Positions 11,638 to 21,479 of a DNA stretch of 64,000 nt are shown piece by piece. The translations under genes and the position numbers were made by a program. This DNA comes from Physcomitrium patens (Eukaryota > Streptophyta > Bryopsida > Funariales > Funariaceae): positions 4,539,146 through 4,603,145 of the forward strand of contig NC_037269.1 of the NCBI RefSeq assembly GCF_000002425.4, in the 5' to 3' direction. Each line of letters begins with the position of its first letter. Positions within the stretch are counted from its first letter, which is position 1. The notes beneath the pieces are model-generated. The model saw only the letters and a program-made list of their open reading frames with translations, made no database searches and had not been told where the DNA came from.

Positions 11638-11865
11638 TTATATGTTGAGAAAGTCTAATATGCGGCGAATTGTATTTGCTACATACTCTGATCTCTGTTC
11701 TCTTCGAAGGTAGTTGATGGGTCCTCTTAACCATCGATAGTGTCCCATTCCAGGGCGAAAAGACCACCCTGTTATTTGATCATTATTGAGGCCTTCATAA
11801 CTTCCTTCAAATAATACATTTGAAATACCATCAGCAGTCGTTCTTATCTCCAGTAATATCACCAA
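11638..11865 (-). CDS. Conserved small 3' frame of element A, unknown function
   Basis: 75-residue frame in element sense, ending 42 bases before the 3' LTR. Visible features: LLEIRTTADGISNVLFEG, SYEGLNNDQI, MGHYRWLRGPINYL, RREQRSEYVANTIRRI and the ending DFLNI. The same protein-level pattern recurs in B, D and F and in part in C, while third codon positions differ. It is not gag, protease, transcriptase, RNase H, integrase or chromodomain. There is no clear membrane segment, so I see no support for an envelope. The basic C-terminal half could bind nucleic acid, but that is a guess. Confidence 0.55.
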   Translation of the reverse strand: MVILLEIRTTADGISNVLFEGSYEGLNNDQITGWSFRPGMGHYRWLRGPINYLRREQRSEYVANTIRRILDFLNI

Positions 11866-12175
11866 ATATCGAGAATCTCTTCCAAAGTCATGATACCAAA
11901 TGCGTTGTATCTCACCATCTATTCGAGGAAGAACATGTCATTCTTGAGGGTCTTCATCTCGGTTGCGTCATCTTGAAGGTTGTGACAATCGCAATGTCTC
12001 ATCCGATAAGTTAGCAAACGAAGGTTCTTGAGTTGAATCCGCTGGTTGTTGGCTCTCCATCTAATTAGCGTCACAAATGCAAAGAAGTTACAAACAAGGA
12101 TAGGAAATTGAATGTTATCTTGCCTCAATCTTGTCTCTTTTATAAGAGAGATTTTCATCTTGATTTTGATGGATG

Positions 12176-13968
12176 TCATTGATGAAAAACTTTGACTTTA
12201 GCTGATGCATTTGCTAGATTCCTTGATAGCTCTAATGTGCGTTCACTAATATCATATCTGTGCCAATGAACAAGATATTCCAGCTTATTTCGGCGCCGCC
12301 TCGAGTCTAATATCTCTTCCACTTCAAATTCTTCATTATTATCTACTTCTATAGGAGGCGGTGGCATTTGTCTTCTTCCTTGTATATCCACTGCCTTATA
12401 TGGTTCAAGAAGAGACACGTGGAATACAGGATGGATCTTCATTGACTCCGGTAGATGTAACCGATATGCAACTGGGTTGATCTGTTGAGAAACAGAAAAA
12501 GGGCCAAGCCTACGATAGTCCAACTTGTCACAAGGTCGAGTAGTCTTGATATTGCGACGAAGTAGCCATACCTTATCACCCACGTTGAGTTGTGGTTGCT
12601 CCTTATGATATAGATCTGCGTTTATCTTTTATCGTTCTTGAGCTTCCTTCAATTGCGTCTTCATTATTACATGTAACTCTGACAACCGATTTGCCATATC
12701 TTCTGCTACAAGATTATCAACTTTTGAAAAATCAAAAGTATCAAGTCGTGGATGATAGCCATAATTAGCAAAGAAAGGTGTTTGTTGCGTGGAAGAATGT
12801 ACCGTATTTTATAAGCAAACTCTGCCAATGGCAGAAGGGTTGTCCAATCATCTTGTTGATAGTTGATAGTACACCTTAAATATTGCTCCAAGACTTGGTT
12901 TACGTGCTCTGTTTGTCCATCAGTTTGAGGATGGAAAGCCGAAGATAGCTTTATGTCCACTTTTAAAATCTTGAAAAGAGTCCTCAAAAATCTTGACACA
13001 AATTGAGTTCCCCTATCCGATATGATATCTTTAGGTAATCCATGATAGCTATTATCAATGAAAAGCTAAGCTGTTTCTTCACCTGTGATAGATTTTGTAC
13101 ATGGCACAAAATGTGCCATCTTGGTGAAACGATCTACTATCACAAATATAGAATCATAAGATCTTGAGCTTGGAAGATCTATGATGAAATCCATAGAAAC
13201 AGAAGACCATGGTTGTTCTGGTATAGGTAATGGCTGAAGAAGTCCATAAGGTCGATGACAAGGAATTTTTGATCTTGAAGAAATATCACATGATTATACA
13301 AAGTCTTTGACTAACTTCCACATTTGTGGCCACCAAAAATCTCTTGATATGAGTTCCAAAGTCTTATTATATCCAAAGTGCCCTGCTGCTGGAAAGTCAT
13401 GACATGCTTGAAGAACACGTAAACATGCTTCTCCTTCTGGAATATATAGGCGTCCTTCAAAATATAATAGATTATTCTTGAACTCAAACTTAGAAGGATC
13501 ATGAGACTTCGAAGAATTATTCTCGATATCATGAACAAGAGGGTCTGAGGACATACTGGACTGGATTTGCTTGAGAAAAGTTGAATCAACAGTCAATGTT
13601 GATTTCATTGCTCGGAGATGAAATTGCTCCGATTTCAAGAAGACCGTTCTTTGTTGCTCAAAAGCTGCATCTCCTTCTTTTGATGCAAAATAAGAACGTC
13701 TAGATAGGGCATCACACAAACCTTGTTGTTTTCCTGGCCGATAAGTGATAATGAACTCGAATCTTGACAAAGACATACTCCAACAAGCTTGACGACGATT
13801 CAACACGCGTGCTGACATGAAATACTCGAGGTTCTTGTGATCTGTATATATAGTGACGAGACTAGAAGCACCTTCTAGATAATGACGCCATTCTTGAAAG
13901 GAATCCACGATCGCAAGAAGTTCTTTATCGTGGATCTCATAATTGATCTCGGCTGCTGAGAATTTTCT
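12176..13968 (-). pseudogene. Integrase and chromodomain region of element A
   Basis: The chromodomain is seen in VDNNEEFEVEEILDSRRRR, then YLVHWHRYDISERT, the aromatic-cage region of chromoviral chromodomains that steer integration to marked chromatin. Upstream in sense lie the integrase C-terminal barrel (VWLLRRNIKTTRPCDKLDYR), the core (ADGQTERVNQ-like [20 protein letters not shown]) and the N-terminal zinc finger (AGHFGYNKTLELISRDFWW). The RNase H end lies near 13,700-13,900. Broken; parts only. Confidence 0.8.
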
Positions 13969-15669
13969 TTAATGAAAAGCTATCGGATAAAATTTGTCAT
14001 ATGTTCCCATTTGTGATAAAACTGCACCCAAGGCAAAATCTGATGCATCTGTTTCCATAAAAAATGCCTTGGAAAAGTCAACACGATATAAGATTGGTGC
14101 AGAGACAAACGATGTCTTCAAGGCTTCAAATGCTGCTTCCGCTTTTTGATTCCATTGGAATTTATCTCTACTAGTCAAGCGTATAAGTGGAGCTGCAACT
14201 CGTAAGAAATCTTTGATGAAGATCCGATAGTAATTGGCAAATCCCAAGAAACATTGGACATCTCTTACTGTCCTTGGAATCTTCCAATCCATGATTGTTT
14301 GGACTTTCTTAGAATCCATCATGAGACCATCATTTGAAATGATGTATCCTAAAAAGTCAACTTGAGTAGTGTGAAATACACACTTTTCCATCTTGGCGTA
14401 CAATCCTGCATCTCTAAGTTTTTGTAATACTTGATGAACATGTATTTCATGTTCTTCGACGTTCTTAGAATAGATCAAGATATCGTCTAGATAGCAGACG
14501 ACAAAATTGTCTAAGAATTCACGAAATACATCATTCATGAGATGTTGAAAAGCAGCTGGTGCATTCGTGAGTCCAAAAGGCATGACATTATATTCGAAAT
14601 GTCCATTCCTGGTTTGAAACGCAGTCTTCCATTCATCTCCTTCTTTGATCCGTACTAGATTATATGCTCCTCTTAGATCTATTTTTGTATAGATCTTAAC
14701 TTGATTCAACTGGTCAAGGAGTCCTGATATCAAAAGTAATGGATACCTGTTCTTGATTGTGATCTTGTTGAGTCCTCGATAATCAACACACATTCGTAAA
14801 GATCCATCTTTTTTCTTTACGAATAGAATTGGAGCTCCTGCTGGAGATTTTGAATGGCGTATGAAATTCTTTGCTAAATTCTCGTCAATATATGTCTTGA
14901 GTTCAGCCATCTCATCTTGCAATAAACTGTAAATTGGTCCAAATGGTGGCTGAGTTCCTTCCTTAAGGTCGATTGAACAATCATATGGACGATGCTCAGG
15001 AAGAATATCTGCATTCTTTTTCTCAAAAACGTCTTGATACTCCTGATATTGACTTGGAATACCACTTGAAGTCTTTACGTTTTCAAAAATAGGTGCAGCA
15101 TAAATAGCAAAAGTTGATCCTTCTTTTGCTGCGTGTATAAATGCTTTTGCACCTATCAGTACGGGTTTTACTATACTAGACTTATAATTTTTTACTTGGT
15201 TGGTAGAACTATTAATAACGCTCTGGGAAAAGTCAAGTTCACGTGAATTCCAATCTATTCGAGGGTTATATTTTTCTAGCCAGGATAAACCTAAAATAAC
15301 TAGATTGGACGGGGATTTAATTATGTTAAAAGCTATGTAGCTATCATGACCGTCTATTGTTACTTTTATAGGATGAATTTCATGAGTGACATCTCTAGAA
15401 GACAAGGGACGACCATCTATGACTTCTACATGTACTGGTTTAGGTTTCTATACAAAAAGTATTTTACGACTTTTAACAAATTATTCATCTAAAAAACATG
15501 CTGAAGCTCCCGAATCTAATAAAGCAGAGGCTTTGTAATTCTTAGGTCCTAAATATAAGTCTATTATAAAACAAGGAGAGGATTTTGAGGAGAGGATAGG
15601 ACCTTCATTAGGAATTGTACAATTCCTAATGAAGCATGGTGCATTATTCATTAGGAATTCTAGCTGCAT
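13969..15669 (-). pseudogene. Protease, reverse transcriptase and RNase H region of element A
   Basis: Contains the protease motif LLDSGASACFLDE near 15,490, a long uninterrupted stretch at 13,969-15,405 with the transcriptase fingers ([20 protein letters not shown]), the primer grip and [14 protein letters not shown], the catalytic [11 protein letters not shown], and the RNase H start [17 protein letters not shown]. This is the standard Ty3/gypsy order. Broken; not a functional gene as it stands. Confidence 0.85.
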
Positions 15670-15674
15670 GGTCC

Positions 15675-16660
15675 CTATTGTAGCTGGACGAATCCGTTTT
15701 CCGACATGTTGTCTTCTTTGACCGCTGTACCCCTCATTTTATAGTTGCGTCGTTTCTTTGGACAATGTTGAGCAGTGTGCTTAGGTTCTCCACAATATAA
15801 ACATAATCCTTCTTGACGACGACAAATCTTTTCTTGCTCAGTTAGGGGTTTAAAACATACCGCGTCAATTTGTATGTCTTCTACTTTTGAATGTACGTTG
15901 GTCAAAGATGTTGATGTTGCCATTGAGTAATAACGTTGAAGTTCCCGTGAATGATTTTTGGATCGAAATTCAAAAAGTTGATTATCACATTTTACTGCAA
16001 AATCGATTGCTTGACTCAAAGTTTGAGGATCAAGTAAGTTGAGCATCAATTTCTTTACTTCGTATTGCAATCCATAAAGAAATTGACTGATGAGTGCAGC
16101 ATCATCCCACTTGATGTCAATTTTAAGTTGTCAAAATTGTGAAGCATACACTATTACTGAGTGATTTTTTTGTCGCAGAATTTGGATCTTATTTGTTGCA
16201 ACACGAGTTGTATCGTGTTCACCATACATAGATCAAAACTCCACGAAAAAAGCTTCCAAATTATCCAATATTGGATTTCGTTATTCAAGAAAAGACGAAA
16301 ACCACGATAATGCAAAACTAGAAAGTAGAGTGCCAATAAACCTGACTTGTGATCCTGGAGTTGGATAGCTTTGCGGTTGAAGTTCAATTGCCAATTGTAC
16401 TTGATTGATGAACCCTCGAAACTTTGATCTCGTACCATCAAATTTCTCGGGTAAGGCAATTCTTGGTTCTCTAGTGCTTACAGGGTGTTGTACAATTTGA
16501 GAAGGAACGTGATTTATTGCAGATGTTGAAGCAGCTCCGATCATCTCTATATCCCCACTTTCTGCTATTCTTGTTCTTTCCTGTGTTGGTGAATTGAGTT
16601 GATGCATCGCAAGCATTAACTCCCTCATTTGCTCTTACATTTGTGCCATTGCATTCTTCA
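15675..16660 (-). pseudogene. gag region of element A
   Basis: From its N-terminal side: MRELMLAMHQLN, a variable Ser/Thr-rich linker, ALPEKFDGTRSKFRGFINQ (retrotransposon gag-like capsid start), then the C-terminal zinc knuckle LCLYCGEPKHTAQHCPKK near 15,770-15,830. Broken. Confidence 0.8.
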
Positions 16661-16772
16661 TTTCAACAAGCTATGCCATAATGACACTAAGAAGAAAAAT
16701 TTGTTTGATACTGCTCAAGACAAAAGAAAAGAAAGACTTGATAACAAAGAAGATACTAAGAACAATATCAGT

Positions 16773-16842
16773 TTAGAAGTGGGTAATCCGCAAACTTCTA
16801 ATACGCTTATGTCTTGTCAAGAGAAAGGGGTAATCCACTCTT
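16773..16842 (-). other. Leader stem-loop pair of element A
   Basis: Hairpin 1: TTAGAAGT (16,773-16,780) pairs with ACTTCTAA (16,794-16,801) around loop GGGTAATCCGCAA. Hairpin 2: AAGAG (16,819-16,823) pairs with CTCTT (16,838-16,842) around a 14-nt loop containing GGGGTAATCCA. The loop core is the same as in G and D while the stem sequence differs and still pairs. Confidence 0.6.
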
Positions 16843-16877
16843 ATTCAAGAAAAACAAAGCTCTGATATTGTAAGTGT

Positions 16878-16888
16878 ACTCTTGTCAA
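16878..16888 (-). other. Candidate self-primer binding site of element A
   Basis: In element sense, two bases after the LTR comes TTGACAAGAGT. It is the exact complement of ACTCTTGTCAA at 17,065-17,055, which lies 31 bases downstream of the TATA box and is therefore the predicted RNA 5' end. Element Tf1 of fission yeast primes in this way with the first 11 bases of its own RNA. Confidence 0.7.
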
Positions 16889-16890
16889 TC

Positions 16891-17396
16891 TGTCAAGGAG
16901 AAGAACTCGATGAAAAATAATTCAGACAGGTGCACCTTCACTCAAAGAGAGGTAAATAAACAAATATATATATTGAAAGAGAAACTAGAATGGCTATTGC
17001 CAAAAGACAAGAAAACTAGAGACCCTTGAAACTAGACTAGAAGCAAGAGAGGAGTTGACAAGAGTGAAGAGAGCTTCACTCTTGCCTCTGTATATACTAT
17101 CTAACTAGAAGCCACGTGGCGATATTCTATAAGACCTCTAATATGTGTTGACTTTCTAGGCCACATGTCTTTACTTACAAGGCAAGTTTTCTATGAGTGG
17201 ACTACATGTCTTTCAAGCTACCAACATGTAATGGCATATGGCTAACTTGTTGACCAAGTTTCTAACCTAAAAGTCAACTATGGACTCCTATAAGGTCAAA
17301 GCAACATCTACAAGATATTGCACAATTAACCTACTTTTATCTACTTTTACATACTTTTATCGACTCTTGTAGGTAATTATATATATATCCGTGACA
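16891..17396 (-). repeat. 5' LTR of element A
   Basis: 506 bp, TG...CA, followed by the target duplication ATACC. TATATA lies at 17,091-17,096, the predicted RNA start near 17,065, and the palindrome AAGAGTGAAG / CTTCACTCTT at 17,060-17,083. Confidence 0.88.
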
Positions 17397-20100
17397 ATAC
17401 CTACAGCATAATCTGACCCGTCTGTTTCCATAAAAAATTCCTTAGAAAAGTCAATGCAATATAAGTTTGGTGCAGAAATAAATCCCTTCTTTAAAACATC
17501 AAATGATGCTTTTACTTCTTTATTCCACTCAGGTTTGTCTTTACAAGTCAAATGTATAAGTGGAGCTGTAACTTGAAAAAAATTCTTAATGAAGATTAAT
17601 AGTAATTAGCAAAGCCCAAAAAGCATTGCATATCTTATATTGTTCTTAGAATCTTCCAATCTGTGATAGTTTGAACCTTCATGGGATCCATCATAAGGCC
17701 TTCGTTGGAAATGATGTACTCTAAAAAGTCAACTTGAGTAGTATGGAATACACACTTTTTCAACTTGGCATATAATCGTGCATCTTTAAGTTTCTGTAAC
17801 ATGCAACGAATAAGAAGCTCATATTCTTTTGTGTTCTTAGAGTAGATTAGAATGTCGTCTAGATAGCAAATAACAAAATCATCTAAAAATTCACAAAAAA
17901 TATCATTCATAAGATGTTCAAAAGTGGCCGATGCATTTGTGAGTCCAAAAGGCATAACATTATATTCAAAATGTCCATATCTAATTTGAAAAGTACTCTT
18001 CCATTCATCTCCTTTTTTGATACAAACAAAGTTGTTTGTTCCTCGTAAATCTACTTTGGTGTAGATCTTTGCTTGATTGAATTGGTCAAGAAGTCCTGAA
18101 ATCAAAGGCAAAGGATATATATTTTTGATGGTAATCTTGTTGAATCCTGGATAATCCACATACATTTACAAAGATCGGTCTTTTTTCTTCACAAATAAGA
18201 TAGGAGCTCCGGCTAGAGATTTAGAATGGCCTATGAAGTTTTTTGCCAAATTTTCATCAATGTACTCCTTTAATGCAGCTAGCTCATTCTGTGATAAGCT
18301 ATAGATTGGTCCAAATGGTGGTGGAGCTTCTCCTTACAGATCAATTGAACAATCATAAGATCAATGTTCAAGGAGAATATCTATATTCTCATTTTCAAAA
18401 ACGTCTTGAAATTCTTGATATTACTTAAGAATACCACTCTACATTGTTTCACCATTAGAAATGGATGTAGCATATATAGCAAAAGATGATCCTTCTTTTG
18501 TAGCATGCATGAAAGCTTTTGCACCTACTACTAAAGGTTTGGACATATTGGACTTATGTACTTTTACTTTGCTAACGCGAGCTTGGATTATACTATCAGA
18601 AAGATTAAGATTACGAGAAATCTAATGTATTTGAGGGTTCTATTTTTCTAGCCATGATAATCCTAAAATAACCAGATTAGAGGGAGATTTTATTACATTA
18701 AATACTACTAAACTATTATGATCTTTAATTGCTATATCTAAAGGAATAATTTTATGGATAACATTTCAGAAGATAACGAACGACCATCTATGACTTCTAC
18801 ATGTACAGATTTAACTTTCTCCACTAAAGGTATTTTTTGATTTTTTGTAGAAACTTCATCTATAAAACATGTTGAGGCTCTTGAATCTAACAAGGCAAAA
18901 ATTTTGTGATTATTAGGTCGTAAATATACTTCTATTATAAAACAAGGTGAGGGATCTAAAGAGAGGATAGGACCATTACTAGGTGTTGTACATGATTCCA
19001 ACCGCATTGTCCCTATTGTAGCTGATGAAACTTGTTTTCCGACACATTATCCTCTTTAGTAATTGTGCTCCTTATTTTGTAATTGTGTTGCTTCTTTGGA
19101 CAATATTGAGTAGTGTACTTAGCTTCTCCACAATATAAACTTAATTCCTCTTGGCGACATCGAGTCTTTTCTTGCTTCATGAGAGGTTTAAAATATATCA
19201 TATCAATTTGCATTGGTTCTGGCTTTGACAAATATGTTTCAGAAAACTTGGGAGCTGCCGCCATTACTTGATTTGTTCCTCTTCAACCAAATCTTTGTTT
19301 TTGATGCCTTTCAAATAAATGATTGTCGCATATAATGGCTTGAGTAATAAATTGTTCTAAAAATTCTACTTTTGGTATTATTAATAACAAATCTTTGACA
19401 CTATCTTTCAATCCATATCGAAATTGGTTGATAAGAGCTTTGTCGTTCCAGTCCACATTGCAAGCAAGATTTTGGAATTTGGCAACATATGTTGTGGCTG
19501 ATCATGATCCTTGTCATAAGGATAAAAGCTTGGTTTCTACTACTCGTTCTTAATCACTTTTTTTGAATGTGGTCATAAATACTTCTAAGAATGAATTCTA
19601 ATCGTAAAGCAGTCATGAAACTTTTTCCATTAAAAGTGCAAACCAAGTGAGAGCACTTCCTAATAGTAGTGCACCTATAGATCCGACTTGGGTAAATCTA
19701 TCACGATATTGGAAAGGGTGCAACCTTAAATAGAACTTGACTTATTACAAAAATCCTCGAAATTTTGATCTTGTTCCATCAAACTTCTTAAGCATACTAA
19801 TCCTTGTCCCTGTCATACTTGTAGAAGCAAAACTCCTTAGATTTGGTTGTGACGTTGATCTACTTGCTTCTTTCAATTGCACAACTTCTTGCCACAGACT
19901 CTGAACTTCTTTCATATGTGTAGGTATAGTACTTCCATGATTCACATTGGAAATACATAAAATTTCTACTCTTAGAGTGTTGACAAGCTCATGAAGTTCT
20001 GCAATAGTTGCAAATCTATTCTTACTTCCGTAGAGAATAGTATCCATAATCTTTCCTCCCATAGACAACTCAAATGAATTCAAAAGTTAAATTAGAGGAG

Positions 20101-20259
20101 GATAATCCGCAATCACTAAAAACAAATCCCACAAAAAGGGATAATCCACTCTCTTTAAAGAAAAGATCAGTGTTAGAAAATAAGATTTTTTATTTAAAGA
20201 TAGGTATTCCGTAACCTTCAAAACACAACAATAGAAGTGGGATAATCCACTCACTTCTA
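20101..20259 (-). other. Leader stem-loops of element B
   Basis: Four GATAATCC-type loop motifs in two pairs (about 20,101, 20,141, 20,213 and 20,240), the same layout as in element G. The last is the best formed: TAGAAGTG (20,232-20,239) pairs with CACTTCTA (20,252-20,259) around the loop GGATAATCCACT. The other three are worn. Confidence 0.5.
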
Positions 20260-20285
20260 AAACAAGACAAAAATAATATGTTAGC

Positions 20286-20296
20286 ACTCTTGTCAA
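20286..20296 (-). other. Candidate self-primer binding site of element B
   Basis: ACTCTTGTCAA on the plus strand, two bases from the LTR edge at 20,299, identical to the site in A, C and D. B's own surviving R segment in the 3' LTR (from 8235) matches it at 10 of 11 bases. Confidence 0.5.
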
Positions 20297-20833
20297 ATTG
20301 TCAAGGACATTAAGAATAGATAGGATCTCTTCAACTTATACTTGATTGATAAATCCTTGAAACTTGGATCTTTTGCCATCAAACTTCTCGAATAGAATAA
20401 TCCTTGATTCTCTAATATTAAAAAGATGTTCTATCATAGGAAAAGGGACATAATTTGGTGCAAATATTGAAGTAGCTTCAATTATCTTTATATCTTCATT
20501 CTCTGATATTTTGTTATTCTCTATGGTGGTAAATTGAATTGATGCATCTCAAATATTAATTCTTTTAATTGCTCTTGCATTTATACCATTGTACTCTTCA
20601 TTTTAAGAAGCTCTACCATGATAATTCTTTAAGAAGAGAAGATGTCTAATATCACTTAAGACAAATAGAAGAGAAGACTTGAATACAAAGAAAAAAATAT
20701 TAAAGAAAATATTAGTTTAAAAGAAGGTAATCCGAAACTTCTATTATGCTTAAGTCTTATAAAAAAAATAGATAATCTAATCTTAATTAAGAAAAGACAA
20801 AGCTTTGATATTGTAAGTATATCCTTATCAATT

Positions 20834-21381
20834 TATCAAGGATAAGAATTTAATGAAAGCAAATAAATAAGTGAGACTCTCTCAAAGAAATATGAAAAAA
20901 TAAATATAAAGAAGTATATATATTAAAAAAGAAACTAGAATGGATATTACAAAAAGATAAGGAAAATATAGACTTTTAAAATTAGACTAGAAGCAAAAAA
21001 GGAATTGACAAGAATGAAGAAGGCTTCATTCTTGCCTCTTTTTATACTATCTACCTAGGATCTATGTGGAGACATTCTATAAGCCCTCCAAAAACGTGTT
21101 GACTTTGCATGACACGTATTTAAACTTGTAAGAAAAGCTTTTATATAGATGCCATATAGTTAGCATGTTTTGCAAGCTATCAACACATGTAACACGTGAT
21201 TAGCTTGTTGATCAAGTTTCTAACCTATCAATCAACTATAAACACATTTAAAGACAAAATAGCATCTAAGAAGCTTCTAGAAAGCTTTTCTAGAAGCTAT
21301 TATGAAATTTATTTATTTTTACTTATTTCTACTTATTTATATTTTTAAGGTAAAAATTACAATAGATATATATTCCTAATA
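20834..21381 (-). repeat. Right (5') LTR of element F
   Basis: About 548 bp from TATCAAGGAT to about CCTAATA, worn but alignable with the other LTRs. It keeps the palindrome AAGAATGAAG (21,010-21,019) with CTTCATTCTT (21,024-21,033), a paired change relative to element A. The right border marks the end of nest 1. Confidence 0.65.
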
Positions 21382-21448
21382 ATATGTAATGTCAAAAAAT
21401 CCAATTGATTAAAGCAATAAGAGACACTGATTGGTTTTTGATATTTTT

Positions 21449-21479
<31 letters not shown>

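Larger units (their letters stand above)
11059..17396 (-). mobile_element. Ty3/gypsy chromovirus A, youngest insertion of nest 1
   Basis: A structurally full-length element on the minus strand, inserted in the RNase H region of B. The 5-bp target duplication ATACC is perfect (11,054-11,058 and 17,397-17,401). Parts: 3' LTR 11,059-11,596, small 3' frame 11,638-11,865, chromodomain about 12,176-12,420, integrase about 12,420-13,700 (zinc-finger H..H..C..C region near 13,300-13,420), RNase H, reverse transcriptase and protease about 13,700-15,669, gag 15,675-16,660, leader to 16,890, 5' LTR 16,891-17,396. The two LTRs differ by roughly 3 percent plus small length differences, so the insertion is fairly recent in the nest. 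Coding carries several breaks, though one uninterrupted pol stretch is 478 codons long. Confidence 0.9.
8069..20311 (-). mobile_element. Ty3/gypsy chromovirus B, inserted in F and split by A
   Basis: Broken element on the minus strand inserted in the protease region of F. Left part 8069-11,058: 3' LTR 8069-8617, conserved small frame 8659-8883, chromodomain/integrase C-terminus 9313-9642, integrase core about 9,676-10,440, RNase H beginning about 10,756. Right part about 17,402-20,311: RNase H end, reverse transcriptase about 17,600-18,300 ([12 protein letters not shown]), protease about 18,540-19,007 (LLDSRAS), gag 19,013-20,083 with a knuckle-like LYCGEAKYTTQYC, leader to 20,298. Its gag N-terminus differs from those of A, C and D, so it is another subfamily. 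The right-hand LTR is recognisable only for its first bases at 20,299. Many breaks; age between F and A. Confidence 0.78.
3991..21381 (-). mobile_element. Old Ty3/gypsy chromovirus F, split by element B and by G
   Basis: Host of the first nest and the most decayed copy in it, with many breaks. F sequence is visible at 3991-8068 and about 20,312-21,381; the material between is element B, with A inside. Parts: right portion of the left (3') LTR 3991-4314, conserved small 3' frame 4356-4583, chromodomain and integrase remains about 4,950-6,300, RNase H about 6,480-6,880, reverse transcriptase about 6,880-7,800, protease about 7,800-8,068, gag about 20,312-20,640, leader to 20,833, right (5') LTR 20,834-21,381. 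The left part of the 3' LTR would lie beyond G, outside the window. RNase H and transcriptase are recognised from degraded motifs (for example ASYYRIF-like and VMPFGLT-like stretches). It must be older than B, A and G, which interrupt it. Confidence 0.75.
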
